A stretch of DNA of 64,000 nucleotides from Methylococcales bacterium (GCA_030654015.1 JAURYI010000127.1:1-64000), one strand, 5' to 3'; counted from the first letter of the stretch, positions 37,478 through 48,174 are shown. Program-made: numbers and translations. Notes: generated from the sequence alone by a model not told the origin.

Positions 37478-37705
37478 TGTGCGTTATGAGCATAAAGATA
37501 AATCTGTTTTATTCCGTGGCACACCAAGCGGAGCTTGGCAATAGACATTCCCAAACTGGAGTTGTCTCGTTCCCAAGCTCTGGCTTGGGAATGCCTACCC
37601 TCAAGCTCTGCTTGACGTTGTGCGTTATGAGCATAAAGATAAACCTGTTTTATTCCGTGACACACCAAGCGGAGCTTGGCAATAGGCATTCCCAAACTGG
37701 AGTTT
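37478..37705. repeat. Direct repeat of an 87-bp unit, 141 bp apart, with palindromes
   Basis: 37478-37564 and 37619-37705 share TGTGCGTTATGAGCATAAAG and what follows, with three or four differences. Between and inside them are AAGCGGAGCTTGG and CCCAAGCTCTGGCTTGGG type palindromes. No gene. Confidence 0.7.
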
Positions 37706-37733
37706 GGGAACGAGTTAAGCCGTGTAGGATACG

Positions 37734-38147
37734 CTACACATCCACGCCGTTATCCTTGCACCAAGCGATAATGGCTTGCTTGGTGGTTTCATTTTTAAAG
37801 CGATACCAGTCATCCAAAAGATTATGTCTATCCAACCAATCACTGAATCGGCGATAAGCTCCCTTTTTTCTAAACATCGCCCGTATTTCTGCGTATTCAT
37901 CGGGTCGTTGTTGTTCGACAAAATCAAAAACTAATACCGCGCCTAAATCCAAATCTCTTTTATGCGGTAGTGGGAGGTATTTGGTTTGGTCGTCAATATC
38001 GTTAGGCAGTGGGTTTTCTTCGTCGATGTATTCAGAACGGTAAAAAACTTCCCCTGTTGCTACCGATAAAAAGGCTTCGCCATCTCCCGTAAAGTCTGAT
38101 CTGATAAATTCTATGCCTAGTTCAATGTCGCTAATATTTGCTGTCAT
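37734..38147 (-). CDS. UPF0158 family protein, 137 aa
   Basis: Start at MTANISDIELGIEFI, supported by GGAGAT nine bases upstream. It contains the family hallmarks: GEAFLSVATGEVFY, PLPHKRDLDLGAVLVFDFVE, F..W....NLLDDWYRFKNE and W.KDNGV. Small cytosolic protein of unknown function, widespread in bacteria. Its TAG stop lies in a short remnant resembling an element A end (GTGTAGCGTATCCTACAC on its strand). Confidence 0.8.
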   Translation of the reverse strand: MTANISDIELGIEFIRSDFTGDGEAFLSVATGEVFYRSEYIDEENPLPNDIDDQTKYLPLPHKRDLDLGAVLVFDFVEQQRPDEYAEIRAMFRKKGAYRRFSDWLDRHNLLDDWYRFKNETTKQAIIAWCKDNGVDV

Positions 38148-38276
38148 GGTGTATCTCCGCTGTTTCTTGCTAAATTCTACACCCAGCTGCAAATTTTTTT
38201 AACCGCTACCAACAGACCGTTAGCCCAATTAAGAGTACAATGCGGATATTTTTATAGTTGATAAATAGGATTCGTT

Positions 38277-39206
38277 TTGGCTGAAAAAATTATTCGTATC
38301 GCAACACGGCAAAGTCCTTTAGCGTTGTGGCAGGCGGAACACGTTGCCGCGCGGTTGGAACAGCTATTTCCTCAGGTAAAAACTGAACTGGTTAAAATGG
38401 TGACGCGCGGCGATAAAATTCTCGACGCACCGTTGGCTAAAATCGGCGGCAAGGGTTTGTTTGTCAAAGAATTGGAACAGGGTATGCTGGAAGGCGCGGC
38501 GGATATTGCGGTGCATTCGATGAAAGATGTGCCTGTTGAATTTCCAGAAGGTTTGCATTTAGCGACGATTTTACAACGCGAAGATCCGACGGATGCGTTT
38601 GTCTCCAATCACTATGCGTCGTTTGCGGAATTACCTGAAAATGCCAGAATCGGTACGTCCAGTTTACGCCGTCAATGTCAGATTAAAGAACGTTTCCCGA
38701 ATGCTGAAATTATTTCCTTGCGCGGCAATGTCAATACCCGTTTAGCGAAATTGGACGCAGGTGATTATGATGCGATTATTTTGGCTTCCGCTGGCTTGAA
38801 ACGCTTGGGTATGGCAGAACGTATTACCCAATGTTTGCCTGCTGAGGTGAGTTTACCCGCCTGTGGACAGGGGGCAATCGGTATTGAATGCCGCGTTGAT
38901 GATGCTGAAATTAATAAACTGTTAAGCGCGTTGCATGACAATGACACAGGCTTGTGTGTTCAAGCGGAACGGGCGATGAATGCCCGCTTGAATGGCGGCT
39001 GCCAAGTCCCCATTGCAGGGTTTGCGGAACTGAAAAACAAGCAGTTGTTTATGCGCGGCTTGGTGGGTAGTCCCGATGGCAGTGTGCTGTATCGTAGCGA
39101 ACGCTCAGCGGCAGTGGATGATGCGCAACTGCTGGGACAATGGATTGCAGAAGATTTGTTGTCACAAGGTGCTGATAAAATTCTGCGCGCGCTGTATGCA
39201 CAATGA
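38277..39206 (+). CDS. hemC: Porphobilinogen deaminase (hydroxymethylbilane synthase), 309 aa
   Basis: Full-length HemC with [15 protein letters not shown], the substrate-binding [22 protein letters not shown], and the dipyrromethane cofactor cysteine in GGCQVPI. It starts at a TTG with AGGA about 8 bases upstream. It condenses four porphobilinogens into hydroxymethylbilane in the cytosol. First gene of hemC-hemD-hemX-hemY; overlaps hemD by 4 bp. Confidence 0.96.
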   Translation: MAEKIIRIATRQSPLALWQAEHVAARLEQLFPQVKTELVKMVTRGDKILDAPLAKIGGKGLFVKELEQGMLEGAADIAVHSMKDVPVEFPEGLHLATILQREDPTDAFVSNHYASFAELPENARIGTSSLRRQCQIKERFPNAEIISLRGNVNTRLAKLDAGDYDAIILASAGLKRLGMAERITQCLPAEVSLPACGQGAIGIECRVDDAEINKLLSALHDNDTGLCVQAERAMNARLNGGCQVPIAGFAELKNKQLFMRGLVGSPDGSVLYRSERSAAVDDAQLLGQWIAEDLLSQGADKILRALYAQ

Positions 39207-39976
39207 CAGACTTAAAAGGGGCGCGAGTGTTAGTGACGCGCCCCGCGCATCAGGCGGAAAACCTGTGCCGTTTGATTGAACAACAAGGCGGGATTGCGGT
39301 ACGGTTTCCCACATTGGCAATTGCGGAGTGTGACAATCGCTTGGCGATACAAAAAACCCTGTCAGGTTTGGATTTGTTTCACTGGCTTATTTTTATCAGT
39401 AGCAACGCGGTAAATTTTGCACTCAAGGCGAATGATGGCAAAATACCCCAATTCAAAGCGCGACATATTGCCGCAATCGGCAAAGCCACTGCGAATGCTC
39501 TGGTAACAGCGGGGATAGCCGTTGATTTAATCCCTGAGCAACCTTATAACAGCGAAGCATTGTTAGCCGCACCCGCAATGCAAGCCGTACAGGGGCAACG
39601 CATTCTCATTGTGCGCGGTGAAGGCGGACGTGATGAATTAGCCGATACCTTGCGTGAGCGCGGCGCGGATGTTCAGTATTTGAATGTGTATAAAAGAATA
39701 ATACCCAGCACGAATAATGCTCATGTTAGTGCATTGCTGGAACAACACCAATTAGACGTTATCACCGCAACCAGTGGTGAAGTGCTGCAAAACCTATTGA
39801 TTATGCTGGATGTGGCGCATCATCAGCCGTTGTTTAGCTTACCGCTAATCGTTGTTAGTGATAGAATTAAACAATTGGCTACCGAGTTGGGATTTAAACG
39901 AATTGCCGTGGCAGACAGCCCTTCAGACGAAGCAATTCTTGAAACAGTAAACCAGAGTAACAGGGGAATAGCGTGA
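39203..39976 (+). CDS. hemD: Uroporphyrinogen-III synthase, 257 aa
   Basis: Two-lobed HemD fold: [15 protein letters not shown] at the start, [47 protein letters not shown]. It closes and flips ring D to give uroporphyrinogen III. It overlaps hemC and hemX by 4 bp on each side, indicating translational coupling. Confidence 0.93.
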   Translation: MTDLKGARVLVTRPAHQAENLCRLIEQQGGIAVRFPTLAIAECDNRLAIQKTLSGLDLFHWLIFISSNAVNFALKANDGKIPQFKARHIAAIGKATANALVTAGIAVDLIPEQPYNSEALLAAPAMQAVQGQRILIVRGEGGRDELADTLRERGADVQYLNVYKRIIPSTNNAHVSALLEQHQLDVITATSGEVLQNLLIMLDVAHHQPLFSLPLIVVSDRIKQLATELGFKRIAVADSPSDEAILETVNQSNRGIA

Positions 39977-41244
39977 CCGAATTGAACGAAAAACAAGCAC
40001 ACGACCTAGGCGATGATAGAAAAGCTCACAGGTCACGCAGTGGATTCTGGTTTGGCATTATTATTCTGCTCATTGTTATCGGACTCGCAGGGGCGGGTTT
40101 TTATTTATTACAGGGACTGCGTGATCAGCAAAAAGATTTAGGCGGCGAAGTAAAGGGCGAAATGTCCAAGCAACTGAGCGACTATCAGGCACAGCTCACC
40201 GCCATTCAGTCACAACTCGCGAATGTCTCCAGAGAAGTATCCAGTAAAGATGAGCATTTCAACAAAACGCTCGCGGATTTCTCGCAATTACACGAAGAAA
40301 AACTCCAGTCTACCCAAAAAGAACTCAACGAGTCCATTCAGCAAATACAACGTCAATTAGGCAAAACACGCGGTGACTGGTTAATTGCCGATGCGGAATA
40401 TCTCTTAAGCGTGGCTAATGAACGGCTACATTTAATCGGCGATACGCATACCACGCTGGAAGCCTTGGAAGCCGCCGACCAACGGTTAAGAGAAAGCGGC
40501 GACACTGGCGTGATTAAAGTCCGCGAAAAAATTGCCGAAGAAATCACTATTATCAAAAATATTACTGTTCCCGATATTATCGGTATTTATGTGGCGATTC
40601 AGTCACAGCAAGACCACGTTGACCAATTGACTTTGTTACTGCCTTTTGCAGGAAAAGCCCCTGTCGCTGTACCCAAAGAGAACGCCAGTGAAGATAAAGG
40701 AATATTGGATAGCTTGGGCGTTAAATACTCAGAACAGCCGATTGAAGAAATATTAACCGCCGAAGAAGCGAAATTTATTTATGAACAACTGCGAGTAAAG
40801 CTGGAAATGGCACAACTGGCACTGGTTCAGCATAATGAAGTGCTGTTTCAATCGACTCTGGCAGATGCCAAAAAATGGATTGAACAGCATTTCACTAAAA
40901 ATACGGCAAGCAGCAACTTTATCGCTGAACTGGATAAATACAGTGCTATTAAAATTCACGGCGATTTTCCTGATATTAGCCTGTCGTTAAAAATGCTCAA
41001 AGATATTAGTAAATTGCGTATAGAAGCGGACAAAGCGGAAATTCAACCAGCGCAAACCGAGGTTAAAAAATCGGCTGAAGTGACCAAACCTGTTGAGGTC
41101 GTAAAACCTGCCGAAGAACCCAAACCTGCTGAGGCTGTAAAACCTGCCGAAGAAACGAAACCTGTTGAAACGACAAAACCTGTTGATGCAGTAAAACCAA
41201 CCAAACCAACGCCCGCTACTAAGGCAGCACCTGCAAAGCGATAA
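39973..41244 (+). CDS. hemX: HemX-like membrane protein, 423 aa
   Basis: One transmembrane helix (about 23-43), then a long periplasmic coiled coil (about 45-130) and the HemX domain (DWLIADAEYLLSVANERL, about 136-153). The C-terminal tail of about 65 residues is made of K-P-A/V-E repeats. The family lies between hemD and hemY in many gammaproteobacteria and its role is not biochemically settled. The Pro-Lys-Glu tail is longer than usual. Confidence 0.88.
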   Translation: MTELNEKQAHDLGDDRKAHRSRSGFWFGIIILLIVIGLAGAGFYLLQGLRDQQKDLGGEVKGEMSKQLSDYQAQLTAIQSQLANVSREVSSKDEHFNKTLADFSQLHEEKLQSTQKELNESIQQIQRQLGKTRGDWLIADAEYLLSVANERLHLIGDTHTTLEALEAADQRLRESGDTGVIKVREKIAEEITIIKNITVPDIIGIYVAIQSQQDHVDQLTLLLPFAGKAPVAVPKENASEDKGILDSLGVKYSEQPIEEILTAEEAKFIYEQLRVKLEMAQLALVQHNEVLFQSTLADAKKWIEQHFTKNTASSNFIAELDKYSAIKIHGDFPDISLSLKMLKDISKLRIEADKAEIQPAQTEVKKSAEVTKPVEVVKPAEEPKPAEAVKPAEETKPVETTKPVDAVKPTKPTPATKAAPAKR

Positions 41245-41259
41245 GTTAAGAATACAATA

Positions 41260-42465
41260 ATGAAAAAACTACTTTATTTTTTAGCTCCCTTTCTTGGCGT
41301 TATCGTTGCCATTTTTTTTGCTTACCAATGGATGACTGGTTTAGAAAATCCCGGTTATGTGATTATTGGCATGGGGCATTGGTCTTTAGAAAAAACACTG
41401 GTCGATTTTACGATGCAGCTGGTGATTGGTTTTTTTATTCTGTATGTACTGTTCAGATTACTCGGTTGGTTATATCGAATCCCCGGACAATTAAAACGTC
41501 GCGGTATCAACATTAAATTCAACCGCTCACAAGAAGCCCTGATTGCTGGATTAGTCGATTCAGCGGAAGGTAATTTTGAACGCGCGGAAAACGTCCTGAT
41601 TAAACACGCGCCGCACAGTGGCGCACCGTTGATTCACTATTTGTCTGCCGCCAGAGCCGCACAGGCACGCGGTGCGCTGGACAAAAGGGATGAATACCTG
41701 CAACAAGCCGCTAATAAAGCCCCTGATTCCAGTGTAGTAATCGGCTTAACCCAAGCAGAGCTTCACTTATCTGGCAAAGAATTTGAGCAGGCATTAACTA
41801 CACTCACACAACTGCATTCAATCGACCCCGCTCATGCAGGGGTTTTAAAATTATTACACCAAACCTACCAGCATTTGGGCGATTGGGAAGGCGTACAAAA
41901 ACTGATTCCCTCGCTGCATAAAAATAAAGTGCTGATGGAAGCCGAAGTAAAACTGCTGGAAGCCGAAGTATTTTGTGAATTATTAAAGCAGACTGCCGAA
42001 CAAGGCGATGTGGAAAAAATTGAACTCCTATGGGCAGAAGTCCCTAAATACATCAAAAATATGCACGGCGTGCTGACCGTGTATTTTACCGTCATGTTCA
42101 ATGTCGGTGCAGGGGCAAAAATTGAAAATGAGTTGACCAAAACTTTATCGCTGAACTGGGATGAAAATCTGCTGAAATTGTACGGCGACATTCCCTCTAA
42201 TGATGTCGAAAAACAACGCAAAATGGCGGAGTTGTGGCTGCAATTTCACCCAGAAAATGCCTTGTTATTAACGGTATTAGGTAAACTGAGCAGCAAATGT
42301 AACGATGTTGAAAAAGCTAAAACCTATCTGACACAAAGCATCACTGCCATGCCAACGGTTCAAGCCTATCAGTTACTGGGTGATTTAATGTCGGAACAAG
42401 GCGATAAAGACAGTGCTAACCAGTGTTATAAACATGGCTTAGCACTTGTCTTGGCTGCATCGTAG
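41260..42465 (+). CDS. hemY: HemY-like inner-membrane TPR protein, 401 aa
   Basis: Two N-terminal transmembrane helices (about 5-20 and 45-65), the HemY_N region, then TPR repeats to the end (RAENVLIKHAPHSGAPLIHYLSAA...). Normal length. Last gene of the hem operon, 15 bp after hemX. It is linked to late haem synthesis or trafficking by genetic context, and it is not the oxidase of the same name in Bacillus. Confidence 0.9.
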   Translation: MKKLLYFLAPFLGVIVAIFFAYQWMTGLENPGYVIIGMGHWSLEKTLVDFTMQLVIGFFILYVLFRLLGWLYRIPGQLKRRGINIKFNRSQEALIAGLVDSAEGNFERAENVLIKHAPHSGAPLIHYLSAARAAQARGALDKRDEYLQQAANKAPDSSVVIGLTQAELHLSGKEFEQALTTLTQLHSIDPAHAGVLKLLHQTYQHLGDWEGVQKLIPSLHKNKVLMEAEVKLLEAEVFCELLKQTAEQGDVEKIELLWAEVPKYIKNMHGVLTVYFTVMFNVGAGAKIENELTKTLSLNWDENLLKLYGDIPSNDVEKQRKMAELWLQFHPENALLLTVLGKLSSKCNDVEKAKTYLTQSITAMPTVQAYQLLGDLMSEQGDKDSANQCYKHGLALVLAAS

Positions 42466-42481
42466 AATAACTGAAGATAAC

Positions 42482-42520
42482 TGAAACTCATCATAATCAG
42501 TTTTGATAAGATGAGTTTCA
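42482..42520. terminator. Inverted repeat after hemY
   Basis: TGAAACTCATC (42482-42492) pairs with GATGAGTTTCA (42510-42520) across a 17-base loop, between the convergent hemY and DUF2380-type genes. No strong U tract. Confidence 0.45.
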
Positions 42521-42529
42521 CGCTCCACG

Positions 42530-43075
42530 TTACAGTGGCGTTCTGATAGGAGGGGGTGGTGTATAAATGTTATCCAAGTTTTTATCCATATTGGATGCAA
42601 ATGTTTCAACCGCTTTTAGCGTTAATTTTTTATCCCCGCCTTTTGTTTCCACCACATAATTTTCTATCAGCCCACCGCTACCCGTCTTAACTAAATGCCC
42701 CATTAGATAAGCAAATAAAAAACTGGGTTTATGTAGTCTGCCAACTAATACATAATCAGCCCCTACTTTCTTACCTAATTCTGCGGCAACATCATTGTGG
42801 TCAAAAAGATACCCAAAACTGCCGTTTGCTTCATGTTGAGTATCTAAGTCAATAGAAATAATCTTATAGCCCGCCCTTTTCAATTCACCTTCCAGCATAG
42901 CCTTTATGCTCGCCGTTCTTTCAATTTCGGCAGGTATTCGAGGTGCCAGCGTTACATCACTTAATTCAAAATCCAAGATAGCAATGCTTGTTTCCGCGCA
43001 GATACCAACGCTAAACGAACATAAGAAAATCGCGCAACATAGTTTATGCAATCCTGACTTTTTTTTGCTGTTCAT
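42530..43075 (-). CDS. DUF2380/DUF3280-like secreted protein, 181 aa
   Basis: Signal peptide (about 1-27, cut after CAE). The mature part begins SIAILDFELSDVT and continues with R.......L...L...GY and GADYVLVGRLHK, the pattern of the DUF2380 family of periplasmic proteins known mostly from methylotrophs and alphaproteobacteria. Function unknown. It ends in a proline run (PPPPIRTPL). Monocistronic. Confidence 0.65.
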   Translation of the reverse strand: MNSKKKSGLHKLCCAIFLCSFSVGICAETSIAILDFELSDVTLAPRIPAEIERTASIKAMLEGELKRAGYKIISIDLDTQHEANGSFGYLFDHNDVAAELGKKVGADYVLVGRLHKPSFLFAYLMGHLVKTGSGGLIENYVVETKGGDKKLTLKAVETFASNMDKNLDNIYTPPPPIRTPL

Positions 43076-43111
43076 AATAAAACCTCTCTGTAATTGATTA
43101 CCACATAATGC

Positions 43112-43450
43112 TTAATGTGAAGCCACACTCGCACATTTAACACACATATTAGAATAAGGGATAACCTTCAAACGTTCCACATTGATAGGCTCTCCGCATA
43201 CCTGACAAACCCCATATTCACCGCTTTCTATTCTGGACAGTGCCTGTTTAATCATATCTATTTCGGTTCTGGCAGAATTACCCAAAAAATCCTGAACCTC
43301 ATTATTTTCATTTTGTGTCGCCTGTTCTGAAAAATCTTTTTCGGCAGGATCATCGGTATGCCTGACATCATCAGTAATTTTTGCGAGACGGTCATCCAGT
43401 TCCTCCAGCATTTCACACAGTACCAGCTTCACTTCTTCAAAGTTACTCAT
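43112..43450 (-). CDS. TraR/DksA-type C4 zinc-finger protein, 112 aa
   Basis: Start at the ATG reading MSNFEEVK, with CAGGA seven bases upstream. N-terminal coiled coil (about 1-35), acidic middle, and a C4 zinc finger CQVCGEP...MCVKC near the end. This is the short DksA-like class that can bind the RNA polymerase secondary channel. The tip lacks the full DxxDxA of true DksA as far as I can see, so regulatory action is inferred. Confidence 0.85.
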   Translation of the reverse strand: MSNFEEVKLVLCEMLEELDDRLAKITDDVRHTDDPAEKDFSEQATQNENNEVQDFLGNSARTEIDMIKQALSRIESGEYGVCQVCGEPINVERLKVIPYSNMCVKCASVASH

Positions 43451-43547
43451 AATCATTCCTGTTATTTACTAAAATCGAGCGATATTCATTTATACTAAGG
43501 CTCACACAACGCGATGTCTTCATAACCCAGCATCCTACCATCACATC

Positions 43548-44453
43548 ATGCAAAAATATACCCAGCAACTACTTGATTCAGCCAACCACATTATTTTAGG
43601 GAAAGAACACAAAATTCGCCTTGCCGTCTGTTGTTTATTGGCACGCGGACATTTGTTGATTGAAGACATTCCAGGGGTCGGCAAAACCACACTGGCACAC
43701 ACCTTGGCAAAATTGCTGGGCTTGCATTATCAGCGTATTCAATTTACCAGCGACATACTGCCCGCCGACATTCTCGGCTCATCGGTATTTGATGGTAAAA
43801 GTCACGAATTCACCTTTCATCCCGGCCCCGTGTTCAATCAAATGGTATTAGCCGATGAAATCAACCGCGCCACCCCCAAAGCGCAAAGTGCCTTGCTGGA
43901 AGCAATGGAAGAATATCAGGTGACGATTGAGGGTAAAACCTACCCCCTGCCGACACCGTTTTTTGTCATTGCCACGCAAAACCCGTCGCATCAAATCGGC
44001 ACGTTTCCCTTGCCCGAATCGCAGCTGGATCGGTTTTTAATGCGCATTGAGTTGGGCTATCCCGACCCGAAAGCAGAACGCGCCTTACTGACAGGACAAA
44101 GCCGTCAGAGTTTGATTGCCTCCCTGCCCGTACAACTGCCACCTGACAAACTACAGGAAATGCAGCAGTTAGTGACCCAAGTACATACCTCAGACGCACT
44201 GCTCGATTACTGTCAGGCGATTATCAACTTCACCCGCGAATCGGCAGAATACCATTGTGGGCTATCGCCCAGAGCAGGTTTGGCCTTATTGAGCGCGGCA
44301 AAGGCATGGGCATTTTTAGACCAGCGTGATGCAGTCATTCCCGAAGATATACAAGCCGTATTACCCGCCGTCGCAGGGCATAGATTACGCGCAGGTCACA
44401 CTAATTCAGACGCTATTGTTGCGCCCATTCTTGATAAAGTACCTGCGCTTTGA
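43548..44453 (+). CDS. MoxR-family AAA+ ATPase, 301 aa
   Basis: Walker A GVGKTTLA (43-50), Walker B VLADEINRA, sensor 1 IATQNP, arginine finger in LDRFLMR, and a C-terminal lid domain. MoxR ATPases act as chaperones for DUF58/VWA partners. It is the first gene of a three-gene operon with DUF58 and transglutaminase genes, overlapping the former by 4 bp. Confidence 0.92.
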   Translation: MQKYTQQLLDSANHIILGKEHKIRLAVCCLLARGHLLIEDIPGVGKTTLAHTLAKLLGLHYQRIQFTSDILPADILGSSVFDGKSHEFTFHPGPVFNQMVLADEINRATPKAQSALLEAMEEYQVTIEGKTYPLPTPFFVIATQNPSHQIGTFPLPESQLDRFLMRIELGYPDPKAERALLTGQSRQSLIASLPVQLPPDKLQEMQQLVTQVHTSDALLDYCQAIINFTRESAEYHCGLSPRAGLALLSAAKAWAFLDQRDAVIPEDIQAVLPAVAGHRLRAGHTNSDAIVAPILDKVPAL

Positions 44454-45388
44454 ATCTAAAACAACGCTTTCAACTCAGTCGATTTTTTGCGGGTGAAAAA
44501 CCTATGGATGACGCGATCACCCTGACTCATCGGCGCATTTTTATTTTGCCCACCAAACGCGGCGGCGGAATGGGTTTGCTGATAGTGATACTGCTGTTAA
44601 TCGCCTTTGTGTATAACAACAACCTCGCGTATTTGCTGACGTTTCTAATTGCCAGTGTGTTTTTTATCACCATCCTGCATACCTTCAAATCGATGGCAGG
44701 ATTGGTGGTGCAAGCAGGGCAAACCAAAGCGGTATTTGCAGGTGAGGCGGCAGGTTTTGATATTCATATTGACAACCCCAACGCCGTTGAACGCCCGCAT
44801 CTGCAAATTAAACTCAGCAAGCCGCAAAGTTTTTTTCTAAATCCGCACAGTAAAACCACCCAAACCCTATACTCGCCCACGCAAAAACGCGGCTGGCACA
44901 ATGCAGGCACAGTGACGGTATTCAGCACCTATCCGTTCGGCTTATTTTATGCGTGGTCGCCGTTACGCTTTAACACCAACGCACTGGTATATCCCAAACC
45001 CTCCACCTTGGAATTACCCTTTCCAGAAACGCCCTCCGCCGATGCCGAACTGGGTGTGAACCACAAAGGCGCGGATGATTTTTACGGCTTGCAAGAATAT
45101 CAAGCAGGCGATTCCATTAAACACATTCACTGGAAAGCCTTTGCCAAAGGGCAAGGTATATTCAGCAAACAATACAGCGGCAATGGCACAGCGGCAGAAG
45201 TGTGGCTGCATTACGACTACGCCGCAGGACACGATACCGAACAACGCCTGAGCCAATTGTGTCGCTGGGTGATAGATGCTGAACGGGCAGACATCCGCTA
45301 TGGTCTGGTCTTGCCCAATCTAAAATTAATGCCAGATAATGGTGCAAACCATTACCGTCAATGCTTAGAAGCCCTTGCTCTCTTATGA
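44450..45388 (+). CDS. DUF58 domain membrane protein, 312 aa
   Basis: Two transmembrane helices (about 42-80), then the DUF58 region with the diagnostic EYQAGDSIKHIHWKAFAKG. Usual partner of MoxR and TgpA-like transglutaminases. Cellular role unknown. Overlaps both neighbours by 4 bp. Confidence 0.9.
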   Translation: MNLKQRFQLSRFFAGEKPMDDAITLTHRRIFILPTKRGGGMGLLIVILLLIAFVYNNNLAYLLTFLIASVFFITILHTFKSMAGLVVQAGQTKAVFAGEAAGFDIHIDNPNAVERPHLQIKLSKPQSFFLNPHSKTTQTLYSPTQKRGWHNAGTVTVFSTYPFGLFYAWSPLRFNTNALVYPKPSTLELPFPETPSADAELGVNHKGADDFYGLQEYQAGDSIKHIHWKAFAKGQGIFSKQYSGNGTAAEVWLHYDYAAGHDTEQRLSQLCRWVIDAERADIRYGLVLPNLKLMPDNGANHYRQCLEALALL

Positions 45389-47337
45389 ACAGCCCACACC
45401 ATAAACGCATTCTGATTTTTTTGCTGACCTCAGTCGGGCTGATTGTCTTGCCGCACAGCGTCAACATCCCCCCTGCCCTGTTCGGTTTTTTCAGCCTGAT
45501 GTTAGGCTGGCGGTTTGCCTGTGTCTGGCGACCTCAGTATTTACCGACCGTGCGGGTACTGTTTTTCCTCACCATGCTCGCCCTCGTCTTATTGCTCAGC
45601 CAACACCGTCACCTGCTAGGACGTGACGCGGGTACTAACTTATTCATCCTCGCACTGGGTTTGAAACTGCTGGAAATCAAAGCCGAGCGCGACATTTATC
45701 TGGTCACTTATCTGGCGTTTATCGTTGCCGCCTCGCTGTTTTTATACGAGCAAAGCCTGTTCATGGCGGCGTATATTCTCGCCGTATGTTGTGTGCTGTT
45801 TGCCACTTTAGTTGCCATTAACAGCCTGCAAATACATACCCGCGCCGCGCTGAAAACCGCCACCGTGATAGTCATGCAAGCCATACCGCTGACCGTGATT
45901 ATTTTCATCCTGTTTCCGCGCGTCGAAGCCCCGCGCTGGATGCTGTTTGAAGAAAAAAACAAAGCTAAAATCGGTTTAAGCGACAGCATGGAACCGGGAT
46001 CTATCAGCGACTTAGGCACATCGGAAGAACTGGTGTTCCGTGTGAAATTTACAGGTGACATACCGCCGCCAAAACTACGCTATTGGCGCGGCCCTGTGTT
46101 GTCATACACCGACGGCAAACGCTGGACACAAGTCAGATTTAAAGCCCCCGTAGCTAACCCCAGTTATGCGGGAACCGCCTATTCCTACACGCTATTAATG
46201 GAAACGCAGGAAAAAGACTGGGTATTCGGCTTGGATCTTCCTGCACAGTTCTCTAATCCGTTAGTGCAGAACGGTTATTACCAGCTCATTAATCTGGAGA
46301 ATCCGCATAAACGCGCCGAATATCAAATCACCTCTTATTCACAATACAACACAGGCAATCTGACCCGAAGCGAATACCAAACCAGCATCCAGCTGCCGCG
46401 TGAACCCTCCGATAAAATCAAGCAACTCGTCACCCAGCTGCACGGTTTTGACAGCAAACCCGACGCGCTGATTCAGCAGATACTCAACCATTTTCGCCAA
46501 GAGGATTTTCACTACACACTGACCCCGCCACTGATGGAAGATAATCCCATCGACAGCTTTTTATTCAGCACCAAGCGCGGTTTTTGCAGTCATTACGCCT
46601 CCGCATTCGTCTATTTAATGCGCGTTGCCCACATTCCCGCGCGGGTCGTCACTGGTTATCAAGGCGGTCAATTCAACCGCGTCGGCAATTTTCTGGAAAT
46701 ACGCCAAGCCAACGCCCATGCGTGGGCAGAAGTCTGGCTGGAAAATCAAGGCTGGGTGCGCGTTGACCCGACCGCCGCCATTGCCCCCGAACGCATTGAA
46801 CAACAACTGAATCTCGACCAGCTCGAACTCGGCGGTGATATTCGCTTCGATGCAGGCGATGCCAAACAACTGAACTGGCTGAAACAAACCCGCCAACTCT
46901 GGGAAAACGCCGATTACCAATGGCAACGCTGGGTCGTCAACTACGACAGCAACAACCAATCCGACTTCCTGTCCCAATTCGGCATTCATGATTTTAAAAC
47001 CATGATGCAATGGTTAATGACCTTAGTCGGCTTGATGACCGTGATATTAAGCGGGTTTTTACTGTACCAAAAGAAAAAAGCCACCGACCCCGTATTACGG
47101 CTTTATCAGCAGTTTTGCCAGAAATTACAAGCCGCAGGATTAACCAGAACCGACCGCGAAGGCGCGGTAGATTTCGCCCATCGCGCCACCACAGCCCTGC
47201 CCGAACACGCAGAAATAATTGAAGAAATTACCACCGCATTTATTCAGCTACGCTATGGCAGAGTAACTACACGCGAGGATTTTGGGAAATTTGCTAAGTT
47301 GGTGGCGGGGTTTAAATTGAATAACCGTAAACCGTAG
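45385..47337 (+). CDS. TgpA-like transglutaminase membrane protein, 650 aa
   Basis: Start at the ATGA that overlaps the DUF58 stop. N-terminal helices (about 10-185, DUF3488), then a periplasmic transglutaminase core with catalytic Cys in KRGFCSHYASAFV, His in ANAHAWAEVW and Asp in RVDPTAA. A further transmembrane helix (about 550-570) and a cytoplasmic DUF4129-type tail follow. The matching Pseudomonas protein TgpA is essential there, but its substrate is not established. Confidence 0.9.
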   Translation: MNSPHHKRILIFLLTSVGLIVLPHSVNIPPALFGFFSLMLGWRFACVWRPQYLPTVRVLFFLTMLALVLLLSQHRHLLGRDAGTNLFILALGLKLLEIKAERDIYLVTYLAFIVAASLFLYEQSLFMAAYILAVCCVLFATLVAINSLQIHTRAALKTATVIVMQAIPLTVIIFILFPRVEAPRWMLFEEKNKAKIGLSDSMEPGSISDLGTSEELVFRVKFTGDIPPPKLRYWRGPVLSYTDGKRWTQVRFKAPVANPSYAGTAYSYTLLMETQEKDWVFGLDLPAQFSNPLVQNGYYQLINLENPHKRAEYQITSYSQYNTGNLTRSEYQTSIQLPREPSDKIKQLVTQLHGFDSKPDALIQQILNHFRQEDFHYTLTPPLMEDNPIDSFLFSTKRGFCSHYASAFVYLMRVAHIPARVVTGYQGGQFNRVGNFLEIRQANAHAWAEVWLENQGWVRVDPTAAIAPERIEQQLNLDQLELGGDIRFDAGDAKQLNWLKQTRQLWENADYQWQRWVVNYDSNNQSDFLSQFGIHDFKTMMQWLMTLVGLMTVILSGFLLYQKKKATDPVLRLYQQFCQKLQAAGLTRTDREGAVDFAHRATTALPEHAEIIEEITTAFIQLRYGRVTTREDFGKFAKLVAGFKLNNRKP

Positions 47338-47388
47338 ATTGGATTAGTTGATAGCCCTAACCTAACTAACCCAAGATAAATCTACGAA

Positions 47389-48174
47389 CTACAAATCCGT
47401 TTCCTGATCTTCAATGACTTTGGGATAGCTATCGTCCTTATCAGGCGAATGCACAAAAAACCGCGAAAATACCAGCCCGATTTCAAATAACAACCACATC
47501 GGCACGGCTAATAAGGTTTGGGAAATGGCATCGGGTGGGGTTAAGAACATTCCGATAATAAACGCGCCGACTATCACATAAGGGCGTTTATCTGCCAGTT
47601 CAGCGGGCGATGTGAAGCCTGTCCACACCAACACAATGGTAAAAATCGGCACTTCAAAACACACGCCGAACGCGAAAAACATAGTCAGGATAAAATCCAG
47701 ATACTTGCTAATATCGGTCATCACCGACACGCCGACGGGTGCTGTGGTAGTTAAAAAACCGAATACCAACGGGAACACCACAAAATACGCAAACATCACA
47801 CCCAGATAAAATAACAACGTACTGGCGACCAATAATGGCAACACTAAACGGCGTTCGCTTTTATACAAACCGGGGGCAACAAACGCCCAAAATTGATACA
47901 AAATAATCGGCACGGCTAAAAATACCGATGCAACCAACGCCAATTTAAACGGGGTGAGGAAGGGTGATGCCACATCAATGGCAATCATGGTGCTGTTTTC
48001 AGGCAGGTGTTTTAATAACGGCTCAGCCAGAAAACTGTAGATGTCGTTCGCGTAAAAAGACAGCGGCAGAAAAACCAATAACACCGCTAAAATCGCTTTT
48101 AATAGGCGATCTCGCAATTCAAGTAAGTGACTTAAAAACGGCGAGGTGTGCGGGTCAAAATCATTCAAGCTCAT
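47389..48174 (-). CDS. tatC: Sec-independent translocase subunit TatC, 261 aa
   Basis: Six transmembrane helices, with the conserved N-terminus [12 protein letters not shown] and PFLTPFKLA in the first periplasmic loop. It forms the twin-arginine receptor complex with TatB. It overlaps tatB by 14 bp and is the last gene of the his-tat operon. Confidence 0.95.
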   Translation of the reverse strand: MSLNDFDPHTSPFLSHLLELRDRLLKAILAVLLVFLPLSFYANDIYSFLAEPLLKHLPENSTMIAIDVASPFLTPFKLALVASVFLAVPIILYQFWAFVAPGLYKSERRLVLPLLVASTLLFYLGVMFAYFVVFPLVFGFLTTTAPVGVSVMTDISKYLDFILTMFFAFGVCFEVPIFTIVLVWTGFTSPAELADKRPYVIVGAFIIGMFLTPPDAISQTLLAVPMWLLFEIGLVFSRFFVHSPDKDDSYPKVIEDQETDL

